Positions 46,571 through 54,348 of a stretch of 64,000 bases of DNA are shown in pieces. The stretch spans positions 8,242,814-8,306,813 of the forward strand of contig NZ_CP089312.1 in the NCBI RefSeq assembly GCF_021545335.1. The letters are read 5' to 3'. Every line of letters begins with the position of its first letter. The stretch's first letter is position 1. The DNA comes from Streptomyces sp. GQFP (lineage in GTDB: Bacteria; Actinomycetota; Actinomycetes; Streptomycetales; Streptomycetaceae). Position numbers and translations under genes: made by a program. Below the pieces are notes generated by a model that was not told the origin of the DNA, made no database searches, and saw only the letters and a program-made list of their open reading frames with translations.

Positions 46571-47560
46571 TCATGGCGTGTACAGGGCGGTGAGCCGTCG
46601 CGCGTCCCGTGCGAACCGCGCCCGCAGTTCCGGCGGCGCCAGCACCTCCGCCTCCGCTCCGAGCGCCGCCAGCTGCGTATGGGCGACCTCCGCCGACTCG
46701 ACCGCGAGCGTCACGGTGACCAGGCCCTGGTCGTCGGGTTCGCCTCCGGCCGCGAGCGCGTCCCTGGCAGCAACAGGATCGACGGCGTACGGAAGTCTGC
46801 GCGCCCCTTCCGCCGAGAGCCGTACGACGATCTCCGCGCGCAGGATCGACCGCGCGAACTGCACCGCGCGCTCCGCCCAGAACGCGGGGAGGTCGAAGGT
46901 GTCGTCGCGGGTGAAGCGGCCCTCGGAGACCTGGACGGAGGCGAACCGGTCCACGCGGTACACCCGGAAGGGCCCAGGACCGGTGTGCTCCGGCACCCGG
47001 GCGCACAGGTACCAGACGCCCGCCTTGAGGACGAGCCCGTACGGCTCCAGGGTGCGCTCCACGTCGGCGTCGGCGGGGCCGCGACGGTAGCGGGCCAGGA
47101 CCGTACGGTCGTCCCACACGGCCTCCGCGACGGTGGGCAGCGACTCGGGGGTGGGGGGTTCGCTGAACCAGGCGGGGGCGTCCAGGTGGAAGCGCTGGGC
47201 CGCTGTGCGGGGGGTGTCGTGGAGGGCGGGCTGGAGCGCGGCGGCCACCTTGAGGCGGGCTGCCGAGGCGGCGTCCTCCAGGCCCATCTCGCGCAGGGCG
47301 CCTGGCACTCCGCTCAGGAACAGGGCCTCGGCCTCGCTGCGGGCCAGTCCGGTGAGCCGGGTCCGGTACCCGCCGACCAGCCGGTATCCGCCGACCCGCC
47401 CCCGGTCTGCGTACACGGGCACGCCCGCCTCGGACAGCGCCTGTGCGTCCCGGGCGACGGTCCGCTCGGAGACCTCCAGCTCCCGGGCCAGCTCGGCGCC
47501 GGTCATGGCTGGCCGGGCCTGAAGAAGCAGCACCATTTTGATGAGACGGGCAGCGCGCAT
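46571..47560 (-). CDS. WYL-domain HTH transcriptional regulator
   Basis: A 329-residue regulator. The N-terminal HTH_11 helix-turn-helix is MTGAELARELEVSERTVARD, followed by the wing ADRGRVGGYRLVGGY. The middle and C-terminal parts fit the WYL domain (LEPYGLVLKAGVWYLCARV and FRVYRVDRFASVQVS) and a WCX extension. WYL proteins sense ligands or nucleic acids in stress and DNA-damage responses. The ATG lies next to copy 3 of the long dispersed repeat, so the promoter must be within or beyond that element. Confidence 0.87.
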   Translation of the reverse strand: MRAARLIKMVLLLQARPAMTGAELARELEVSERTVARDAQALSEAGVPVYADRGRVGGYRLVGGYRTRLTGLARSEAEALFLSGVPGALREMGLEDAASAARLKVAAALQPALHDTPRTAAQRFHLDAPAWFSEPPTPESLPTVAEAVWDDRTVLARYRRGPADADVERTLEPYGLVLKAGVWYLCARVPEHTGPGPFRVYRVDRFASVQVSEGRFTRDDTFDLPAFWAERAVQFARSILRAEIVVRLSAEGARRLPYAVDPVAARDALAAGGEPDDQGLVTVTLAVESAEVAHTQLAALGAEAEVLAPPELRARFARDARRLTALYTP

Positions 47561-47570
47561 AGGGACATTG

Positions 47571-47764
47571 TTTCGCCCCCGCCGCCCCTACCCGTCCCAT
47601 CCTTCTGGGGGCTGCCGCCCCCAGACCCCCGCTTCGGCCTGAACGGCCTCGTCCTCAAACGCCGGACGGGCTGGGTATTCAGCCCCTCCGGCGTTTGAGG
47701 AGCGGGGGTTCGGGGGCGGAGCCCCCGAGGATGGGACGGGTAGGGGCGGCGGGGGCGAAGAAAC
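47571..47764. repeat. Long dispersed palindromic repeat, copy 3 (both arms)
   Basis: The same two-armed layout as copy 2: CCTCAAACGCCGGACGGGCTG (47653-47673) pairs with 47680-47700 with one mismatch. Outer ends are CCCCTACCCGTCCCATCC and its complement. It separates aceE's stop from the WYL gene's start. Confidence 0.9.
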
Positions 47765-47773
47765 TGCGGGTAC

Positions 47774-50491
47774 CTACAACCCGTACCGCTCCCGCGCCTC
47801 CTTCACCGACGCCCCCTTCACTTCACCCCGCCGCGCCAACTGGGCCAAGGCCGCGACGACGATCGACTCCGCGTCCACCCCGAAGTACCGCCGCGCAGCA
47901 TCCCTCGTGTCCGACAGCCCGAACCCGTCCGCGCCCAGCGACGAGTAGTCCTGCTCGACCCACTGCGCGATCTGGTCGGGCACCTGGCGCATGTAGTCGG
48001 AGACCGCGAGCACCGGGCCCTCGGCCCCCTGGAGCACCTGCCTCACGTACGGCACCCGCTCCTCACCCCGCAGCAACGCCGCATCCGCCTCCAACGCATC
48101 CCGCCGCAGCTCCGTCCAGGACGTCGCCGACCACACGTCCGCCGCCACACCCCACTCCTCGGCGAGCAGCCGCTGCGCCTCCAGGGCCCAGTGGATCGCC
48201 GTACCGGAGCCGAGCAACTGGATGCGCGGCGCGTTGGCCGCCGGCGAAAGCCCCGCCGACTCCGCCGTGTTGAAGCGGTACAGCCCCTTGACGATGCCCT
48301 CGTCGATATCGGCACCCGACCCCGCCGGCTTCGCGGGCTGCGGGATCGGCTCGTTGTACACCGTCAGGTAGTAGAAGACGTTCGGGTCCTCGCCCGGCGC
48401 CGCCTCGCCGTACATCCGGCGGAGGCCGTCCTTCACGATCATCGCGACCTCGTACGCGAACGCCGGGTCGTACGACAGCGCCGCCGGGTTCGTCGCCGCG
48501 ATGACGGGGGAGTGGCCGTCCGCATGCTGCAGGCCCTCGCCCGTCAGGGTCGTGCGGCCGGCCGTCGCGCCCACCAGGAAGCCGCGGCCGAGCTGGTCGC
48601 CGAGCTGCCACATCTGGTCGGCCGTGCGCTGCCAGCCGAACATCGAGTAGAAGATGTAGAAGGGGATCATCGCTTCGCCGTGCGTCGAGTACGACGTCGA
48701 CGCGGCGATGAAGTCCGCCATGGAACCGGCCTCGGTGATCCCCTCGTTGAGGATCTGACCGTCCTTGGCCTCCTTGTAGTACATCAGCTGGTCGCGGTCG
48801 ACCGGCTCGTACGTCTGGCCCTTGGGGGAGTAGATCCCGAGGGAGGGGAAGAGGCTCTCCATGCCGAAGGTGCGTGCCTCGTCCGGCACGATCGGTACCC
48901 AGCGCCGGCCCGTCTCCTTGTCGCGGACCAGGTCCTTGACCAGGCGTACGAAGGCCATCGTCGTCGCCACGTTCTGCGAGCCGGAGCCCTTGTCGAACGA
49001 CGTGAACGCCTTTTCGGAGGGGGCGGGGAGGGGAGCCAGCGCGTGCGTACGGCGGGCCGGAGCCGGGCCGCCCAGCGCCGCGCGGCGCTCCTGGAGGTAG
49101 CGGACCTCGGGGGAGTCGGCGCCCGGGTGGCCGTAGGGGACCACACCGTCGACGAAGTCACTGTCCTTGATGGGGAGTTCGAGCAGATCACGCATCTGCT
49201 CGAACTCGTCCACCGTCAGCTTCTTCATCTGGTGGTTGGCGTTCTTCGACGCGAAGCCCTCGCCCAGGGTGAAGCCCTTGACCGTCTGGGCCAGGATCAC
49301 CGTCGGCGCGCCCTTGTGCGCGAGCGCCGCCTTGTAGGCCGCGTACACCTTGCGCGACTCGTGCCCACCGCGCGAGAGGTGGAAGCACTCCAGGATCCTG
49401 TCGTCGCTCAGCAGCTTCGCCATCTCGGCGAGCGCCGGGTCCTTGCCGAAGAAGTCGGCGCGGATGTAGGCGGCGTCACGGGTCTGGTACGTCTGCACCT
49501 GGGCGTCCGGCACCTCACGGAGCCTGCGCACCAGCGCGCCCGTCGTGTCGAGCTGGAACAGCTCGTCCCACGCCGTACCCCACAGGGTCTTGATGACGTT
49601 CCAGCCGGCGCCACGGAACTGGGCCTCCAGCTCCTGCACGATCTTGAAGTTCGCGCGGACCGGGCCGTCGAGGCGCTGGAGGTTGCAGTTGATGACGAAG
49701 GTCAGGTTGTCCAGGCCCTCGCGGGAGGCCAGCGCCAGTGCCGCCGTCGACTCCGGCTCGTCCATCTCGCCGTCACCGAGGAACGCCCACACGTGGGACG
49801 CCGAGACGTCCTTGATGCTGCGGTTGGTGAGGTAGCGGTTGAAGCGTGCCTGGTAGATCGCCGAGAGCGGGCCCAGGCCCATCGACACCGTCGGGAACTC
49901 CCACAGCCAGGGCAGCCGGCGCGGGTGCGGGTACGACGGGAGGCCGTTGCCGCCCGACTCACGGCGGAAGTTGTCGAGGTGGCCCTCGTTCAGCCGGCCG
50001 TCGAGGAAGGCGCGGGCGTAGATGCCGGGGGAGGCGTGGCCCTGGATGTACAGCTGGTCACCGGAACCGGGCGACTCCTGGGATTCCTTGCCCTTGAAGA
50101 AGTGGTTGAAGCCCGTCTCGTACAGCCAGGCGGCCGAGGCGAAGGTGGCGATGTGGCCGCCGACGCCGTGTTTGCTGCCCCGGGTCACCATGGCCGCCGC
50201 GTTCCAGCGGTTCCAGGCGGCGATCCGGTGCTCCATCGCCTCGTCGCCGTCCACTACGGGCTCGGCGGCGGTCGGGATGGTGTTGACGTAGTCCGTCTCC
50301 AGGAGCTTGGGCAGCGCGATGCCGTTGCCCTCGGCGCGCTCCAGTGTGCGGCGCATCAGATACGCGGCCCGGTGCGGCCCGGCCGCCTTGGTGACCGCGT
50401 CCAGCGAGGCCTGCCATTCGGCGGTCTCTTCGGGGTCGCGGTCAGGGAGCTGGTCGAGCTCGCTCGGCTGGATGGCCTTGGGGTCGGTCAT
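47774..50491 (-). CDS. aceE: Pyruvate dehydrogenase E1 component, homodimeric
   Basis: A 905-residue thiamine-diphosphate enzyme that decarboxylates pyruvate and acetylates the lipoyl groups of E2. The N-terminus EWQASLDAVTKAAGPHRAAY is typical. The cofactor motif is FLGDGEMDEPEST through FVINCNLQRLDG, with ARAFLDGRL and GHASPGIYARA before it. Length and lack of a separate alpha/beta split identify the AceE type. ATG 50491 has GAGGAAGG 7 bases upstream. A perfect palindrome lies about 97 bases before the start, and a GntR/FadR regulator gene is next upstream. Confidence 0.97.
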   Translation of the reverse strand: MTDPKAIQPSELDQLPDRDPEETAEWQASLDAVTKAAGPHRAAYLMRRTLERAEGNGIALPKLLETDYVNTIPTAAEPVVDGDEAMEHRIAAWNRWNAAAMVTRGSKHGVGGHIATFASAAWLYETGFNHFFKGKESQESPGSGDQLYIQGHASPGIYARAFLDGRLNEGHLDNFRRESGGNGLPSYPHPRRLPWLWEFPTVSMGLGPLSAIYQARFNRYLTNRSIKDVSASHVWAFLGDGEMDEPESTAALALASREGLDNLTFVINCNLQRLDGPVRANFKIVQELEAQFRGAGWNVIKTLWGTAWDELFQLDTTGALVRRLREVPDAQVQTYQTRDAAYIRADFFGKDPALAEMAKLLSDDRILECFHLSRGGHESRKVYAAYKAALAHKGAPTVILAQTVKGFTLGEGFASKNANHQMKKLTVDEFEQMRDLLELPIKDSDFVDGVVPYGHPGADSPEVRYLQERRAALGGPAPARRTHALAPLPAPSEKAFTSFDKGSGSQNVATTMAFVRLVKDLVRDKETGRRWVPIVPDEARTFGMESLFPSLGIYSPKGQTYEPVDRDQLMYYKEAKDGQILNEGITEAGSMADFIAASTSYSTHGEAMIPFYIFYSMFGWQRTADQMWQLGDQLGRGFLVGATAGRTTLTGEGLQHADGHSPVIAATNPAALSYDPAFAYEVAMIVKDGLRRMYGEAAPGEDPNVFYYLTVYNEPIPQPAKPAGSGADIDEGIVKGLYRFNTAESAGLSPAANAPRIQLLGSGTAIHWALEAQRLLAEEWGVAADVWSATSWTELRRDALEADAALLRGEERVPYVRQVLQGAEGPVLAVSDYMRQVPDQIAQWVEQDYSSLGADGFGLSDTRDAARRYFGVDAESIVVAALAQLARRGEVKGASVKEARERYGL

Positions 50492-50587
50492 GTCGCCGCC
50501 TTCCTCAGTCGAAGGGGGGGTGCCCTTGGTCTTTGGCAGGACAGGGCTGTGGGTCCTTGTGGGGACCCGTCGGTGACAATAACTCTC

Positions 50588-50604
50588 TGATCGATGATCG
50601 ATCA
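50588..50604. promoter_or_regulatory. 17-bp palindrome upstream of aceE
   Basis: TGATCGAT-G-ATCGATCA is perfectly symmetric with one central base. It stands in an AT-richer patch about 100 bases before the aceE start and 123 bases beyond the end of the GntR gene. It could be the operator through which aceE is controlled. Confidence 0.5.
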
Positions 50605-50726
50605 AAGGGTTGAAGGGCAAAACCTCTTGATCACGAGAAAGTAGGCACGGGGTGCCTTTCGACCGGGCACCGAGTGTCGTGCCGAGGGCGGGTTTCCGCA
50701 GATGAGTGAGTGAGCAACCGCTTGCG

Positions 50727-51350
50727 TCACGGGCGCGGCGCGCACCCCAGCACATGCGCCTTCACCAGTTCCGCGATCCGTGGATCCCGGCGGCGGAACG
50801 CGGCCACCAGCTCCTCGTGCTCCTCCGCGTACGACTGCTGGACCGTCCCCAGCCAGCGGATCGACAGGGCCGTGAACACCTCGATACCCAGCCCCTCCCA
50901 GGTGTGCAGCAGCACCGAGTTCCCGGCCGCGCGCACCATCTCGCGGTGGAACGCCACCGTGTGCCGGACCTGGCCGGTGCCGTCCGACGCGCGGTCGGCC
51001 TCGTACAGGGCGGCCACATGCGGTTCGAGGGCCGAGCAGTCGTCCGCCAGCTTCGCCGCCGCCAGCTCGGCCGCGATGGCCTCCAGACCGGCCCGGACGG
51101 GGTAGCTCTCCTCCAGGTCGGCGGCGGTCAGATTCCGTACGCGCACGCCCTTGTTGGGGGCCGACTCGATCAGCCGCAGCGACTCCAGTTCGCGCAGCGC
51201 CTCCCGTACGGGGGTCTGGCTGACCTCCAGCTCGGTCGCGATCCGGCGCTCCACGATCCGCTCGCCCGGCTTCCAGCGCCCGCTGACGATCCCCTCCACG
51301 ATGTGCTCGCGGATCTGCTCGCGCAGCGAGTGGACGACGGGCGCGGTCAT
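50727..51350 (-). CDS. GntR-family (FadR/FCD) transcriptional regulator
   Basis: A 207-residue regulator. The winged helix has IVEGIVSGRWKPGERIVERR and the recognition part VSQTPVREALRELES, then an all-helical FCD domain with HREMVRAAGNSVLLHTWEG, whose acidic and His residues usually bind a metal and an organic acid. PdhR of E. coli, also of this class, represses pyruvate dehydrogenase genes and senses pyruvate. Sitting directly upstream of aceE, this gene is a good candidate for that role here. GGAG precedes the ATG closely. Confidence 0.87.
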   Translation of the reverse strand: MTAPVVHSLREQIREHIVEGIVSGRWKPGERIVERRIATELEVSQTPVREALRELESLRLIESAPNKGVRVRNLTAADLEESYPVRAGLEAIAAELAAAKLADDCSALEPHVAALYEADRASDGTGQVRHTVAFHREMVRAAGNSVLLHTWEGLGIEVFTALSIRWLGTVQQSYAEEHEELVAAFRRRDPRIAELVKAHVLGCAPRP

Positions 51351-51388
51351 GAGGGCTCCTTGAGGGAGGGGCTTCGGCCCCAGGGGCG

Positions 51389-51403
51389 TTGACCTATAGA
51401 CAA
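51389..51403. promoter_or_regulatory. Possible autoregulatory site of the GntR gene
   Basis: TTGACCTATAGACAA has outer TTG/CAA symmetry and an AT-rich centre 38 bases before the GntR start, like FCD-type operators. The inner bases are not fully symmetric. It could instead be part of the promoter. Confidence 0.3.
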
Positions 51404-51643
51404 TACGGCCGCGTCCCTGTCCAGAGGGTTTCCGGGCGCGAGTGCGGGCGTCCGTGAGACGAGCGTTACAGACCGGACAGGGCGCACGCCACAGCGCGTA
51501 GGGCGGCGCATGTACCGGAGCCGGTCCGGAGCCGTCACCGCCGTGTCACCGCCCTCTCGCCGGCGAAACCCGGTCGCCCGAAACGGTGTCGGCGTCTGCG
51601 GAGGGTCGCGAACGGGGCGTCCCTCGGACCATCGGGGGATGGG

Positions 51644-52315
51644 ATGAACGGTTTCGGGCTGTGGGTCGCGGTGGTGGTGGCCGGGGTGGTCGTGGGCGGG
51701 ACGGGGTGCCGGTCGGGCTCCGTCACGAGTGGCGAGGAGAAACCGGCCACAGTGACCGGTACCGCGGAGGGGCTCCAGGGCATGTCGGCCGCTGCAGGCC
51801 CCCGGCGTTCCGGCGGGGCATGCGTCTTCGTGAAGCCCGACGGCGCGCAGAAGTTCGGGCACGTCGGCTGGGGCTTCCGGATCACGGGCACCGACCGCTG
51901 GGTGTACGGAGCGGTCGAGAACCCGTCGGGCAAGCTGTACACGCCGCCCGGTGGTGACATCGGGGCCTGGCACACCGAGGGCTCGTACAAGAAGATGCTG
52001 AGCGAGATGTCCCGGGACGCGCACTATCCGGGGAAGTCCGACCACCCGTACAGCCGCTATCGCTGTACGAACTCGTCGCGGAGCGATGTTCCGGCGGCCC
52101 GGGACATGATCCCCGTCGTCGAGGGGCGCGGGTTCCTGGTCGGCGTCGACCCGGAGACCGGCGAGCTGACCTCCAGGGACTGCCTGGACGCCACGTACGA
52201 CGTCCTGAAGGCCTACCGGACCAGGCACCTCCCGAAGGCCGCCAAGCTGGCGGTCCCGAACGTGTGGGTGGAGTCGCTGGCGGGCTGGACGGACAACAAG
52301 CTCACGCCCCACTGA
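51644..52315 (+). CDS. Hypothetical exported protein
   Basis: A 223-residue protein with a hydrophobic N-terminus (LWVAVVVAGVVVGGTGC); the Cys at 22 is preceded by G-T-G, which is a poor lipobox, so lipidation is doubtful. The mature part has GGACVFVKPDGAQKFGHVGW and HPYSRYRCTNSSRSDV, with a Cys and His arrangement that could belong to a papain-like fold, but I do not recognise a family. GGGGGA lies about 5 bases before the ATG. A 293-base gap precedes it, holding the GntR promoter side and no other gene. Confidence 0.65.
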   Translation: MNGFGLWVAVVVAGVVVGGTGCRSGSVTSGEEKPATVTGTAEGLQGMSAAAGPRRSGGACVFVKPDGAQKFGHVGWGFRITGTDRWVYGAVENPSGKLYTPPGGDIGAWHTEGSYKKMLSEMSRDAHYPGKSDHPYSRYRCTNSSRSDVPAARDMIPVVEGRGFLVGVDPETGELTSRDCLDATYDVLKAYRTRHLPKAAKLAVPNVWVESLAGWTDNKLTPH

Positions 52316-52345
52316 GTGCTCCGCTGGACAGGCGGTTCGTTCGCT

Positions 52346-52397
52346 GCGGGCCGGTGGGGGCTGGTCGCGCAGTTCCCCGCGCCCCTTTGGGGCGCGG
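52346..52397 (+). repeat. Short dispersed repeat, copy D
   Basis: CTGCGGGCCGGTGGGGGCTG then GTCGCGCAGTTCCCC and the hairpin GCGCCCC-ttt-GGGGCGC. It lies 31 bases after the stop of the exported protein gene. Confidence 0.9.
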
Positions 52398-52442
52398 TCC
52401 GCACCCGGAATCCCAAGCCTGGCCAGACGCCTGCGCGAAACG

Positions 52443-52478
52443 ACCGTGCCCCGCCGGAGGACTCCGGCGGGGCACGGT
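52443..52478. terminator. Terminator between the exported-protein gene and the E2 gene
   Basis: A 16-bp perfect stem (ACCGTGCCCCGCCGGA and complement) with loop GGAC lies 21 bases after the E2 stop. It can serve both converging genes. Confidence 0.88.
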
Positions 52479-52498
52479 ACGTACTACTGCGAGGCTGA

Positions 52499-54289
52499 TC
52501 AGAGGCCCAGCTCGACCTCGAACTCGCCCGCCTCCAGGATCGCCTTGACGGCCGTCAGGTAACGGGCCGCGTCGGCGCCGTCGACCAGGCGGTGGTCGTA
52601 GGACAGGGTCAGGTACGTCATGTCGCGTACGCCGATGACCGTGCCCTCCTCCGTCTCGATGACCGCCGGACGCTTGACCGTCGCGCCGATGCCCAGGATC
52701 GCGACCTGGTTCGGCGGCACGATGATCGTGTCGAAGAGCGCGCCGCGCGAGCCGGTGTTGGAGATGGTGAAGGTCGCGCCGGACAGCTCGTCCGGGGTGA
52801 TCTTGTTGGCCCGGACCTTGCCCGCGAGCTCGGCCGTGGCCTTGGCGATACCGGCGATGTTGAGGTCGCCCGCGTGCTTGATGACCGGGGTCATCAGGCC
52901 CTTCTCGGAGTCCACCGCGATACCGATGCTCTCGGTGTCGAAGTAGGTGATCGTGCCCGCGTCCACGTTGATCCGGGCGTTGACGGGCGCGTGCGCCTTC
53001 AGTGCCTGGGCCGCGGCCTTGACGAAGAACGGCATCGGGGAGAGCTTGACGCCCTCGCGGGCCGCGAAGGAGTCCTTGGCCTTGTTGCGCAGGCGCATCA
53101 GGCGGGTGACGTCGACCTCGACGACCGAGGACAGCTGGGCCTGCTCGTGCAGGGCCTTCACCATGTTGTCGCCGATGACCTTGCGGATGCGAGGCATCTT
53201 GATGGTCTGGCCGCGGAGGGGAGAGGCCTCCAGGGCCGGAGCCTTCTTGGCGGCCGGGGCGGCAGCGGCGGCGGGCGCCGGAGCGGCCGCGGCGGCCTTC
53301 GCGGCCTCGGCGGCGGCGAGGACGTCCTGCTTGCGGATACGACCGCCGACGCCGGTGCCCTTGACGGCGCCCAGGTCGACGCCGTTCTCGGCGGCGAGCT
53401 TGCGCACCAGCGGGGTCACGTACGCACCCTCGTCGGTGGCCTGCGCGGCGACGGGAGCCGGAGCCGGGGTGACCGGGGCGGGCGCGACCGGCGCGGGCGC
53501 CGGGGGAGCGACCGGAGCCGCGGCCTGGACCGGAGCCGGGGCCGGAGGGGCCGGAGCCACGGGGGCCGGGGGCGCGACGGGCGCGGCCGGGGCCACCGGA
53601 GCGGGCGCCGGGGCGGCGGCGACGGGCGCCGGAGCCGGGGCGGCCGGTGCCGGGGCAGCCGCCGGAGCGGCACCCGGGGCGCCGATCACGGCCAGCTTGG
53701 CGCCGACCTCGGCGGTCTCGTCCTCGCCGACCACGATCTCCAGGAGCACACCGGAGGTGGGCGCCGGGATCTCGGTGTCGACCTTGTCGGTGGACACCTC
53801 GAGCAGCGGCTCGTCGGCCTCGACGCTGTCGCCGACCGACTTCAGCCAGCGGGTGACGGTGCCCTCGGTGACGCTCTCACCGAGCGCGGGGAGGGTGACG
53901 TCGGTGCCGGAGGCGCCACCGGCGGGGGCGGCGGCCGGAGCCGCAGCCGGGGCAGGAGCCGGAGCGGCAGGCGCCTCGGCCACGGGGGCCGGAGCGGCGG
54001 GCGCGGCGACCGGCTCAGCGGCCGGGGCGGGGGCGGCAGCGGGGGCGCCGCTGCCGTCGTCGATCAGGGCCAGCTCGGCGCCGACCTCGACCGTCTCGTC
54101 CTCGGCGACCTTGATGGACGCCAGGACACCGGAGACGGGCGAGGGGATCTCGGTGTCGACCTTGTCGGTGGACACCTCCAGCAGCGGCTCGTCGGCCTCG
54201 ACGCGCTCGCCCTCGGCCTTCAGCCAGCGGGTGACAGTGCCCTCGGTGACGCTCTCACCGAGCGCCGGAAGGGTTACGGAAACCGCCAT
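52499..54289 (-). CDS. sucB: Dihydrolipoamide acyltransferase (E2), two lipoyl domains
   Basis: A 596-residue core protein of a 2-oxoacid dehydrogenase complex. Two near-identical lipoyl domains carry lipoyl lysines at Lys43 and Lys169 in STDKVDTEIP, separated by Ala/Pro linkers. A peripheral-subunit-binding domain (TPLVRKLAAENGVDLGAVKG) and the catalytic acyltransferase with SYDHRLVDGADAARY follow. The gene is usually named sucB. In actinobacteria the same E2 (DlaT) acts in pyruvate dehydrogenase, since oxoglutarate dehydrogenase has its own E2-like domain, so I expect AceE as E1 partner. lpd lies directly upstream. LipA and LipB supply its lipoyl groups. Confidence 0.95.
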   Translation of the reverse strand: MAVSVTLPALGESVTEGTVTRWLKAEGERVEADEPLLEVSTDKVDTEIPSPVSGVLASIKVAEDETVEVGAELALIDDGSGAPAAAPAPAAEPVAAPAAPAPVAEAPAAPAPAPAAAPAAAPAGGASGTDVTLPALGESVTEGTVTRWLKSVGDSVEADEPLLEVSTDKVDTEIPAPTSGVLLEIVVGEDETAEVGAKLAVIGAPGAAPAAAPAPAAPAPAPVAAAPAPAPVAPAAPVAPPAPVAPAPPAPAPVQAAAPVAPPAPAPVAPAPVTPAPAPVAAQATDEGAYVTPLVRKLAAENGVDLGAVKGTGVGGRIRKQDVLAAAEAAKAAAAAPAPAAAAAPAAKKAPALEASPLRGQTIKMPRIRKVIGDNMVKALHEQAQLSSVVEVDVTRLMRLRNKAKDSFAAREGVKLSPMPFFVKAAAQALKAHAPVNARINVDAGTITYFDTESIGIAVDSEKGLMTPVIKHAGDLNIAGIAKATAELAGKVRANKITPDELSGATFTISNTGSRGALFDTIIVPPNQVAILGIGATVKRPAVIETEEGTVIGVRDMTYLTLSYDHRLVDGADAARYLTAVKAILEAGEFEVELGL

Positions 54290-54348
54290 GGTTTCGGTTG
54301 CTCCTTACGAAATTGCGGAAGTCTGTGTCGTCGTCCGTCGACCGAGGG

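Noticed and set aside
48191..50590. A 799-residue frame antisense to aceE
   Set aside because: It overlaps a gene with full ThDP motifs and has no domain of its own.
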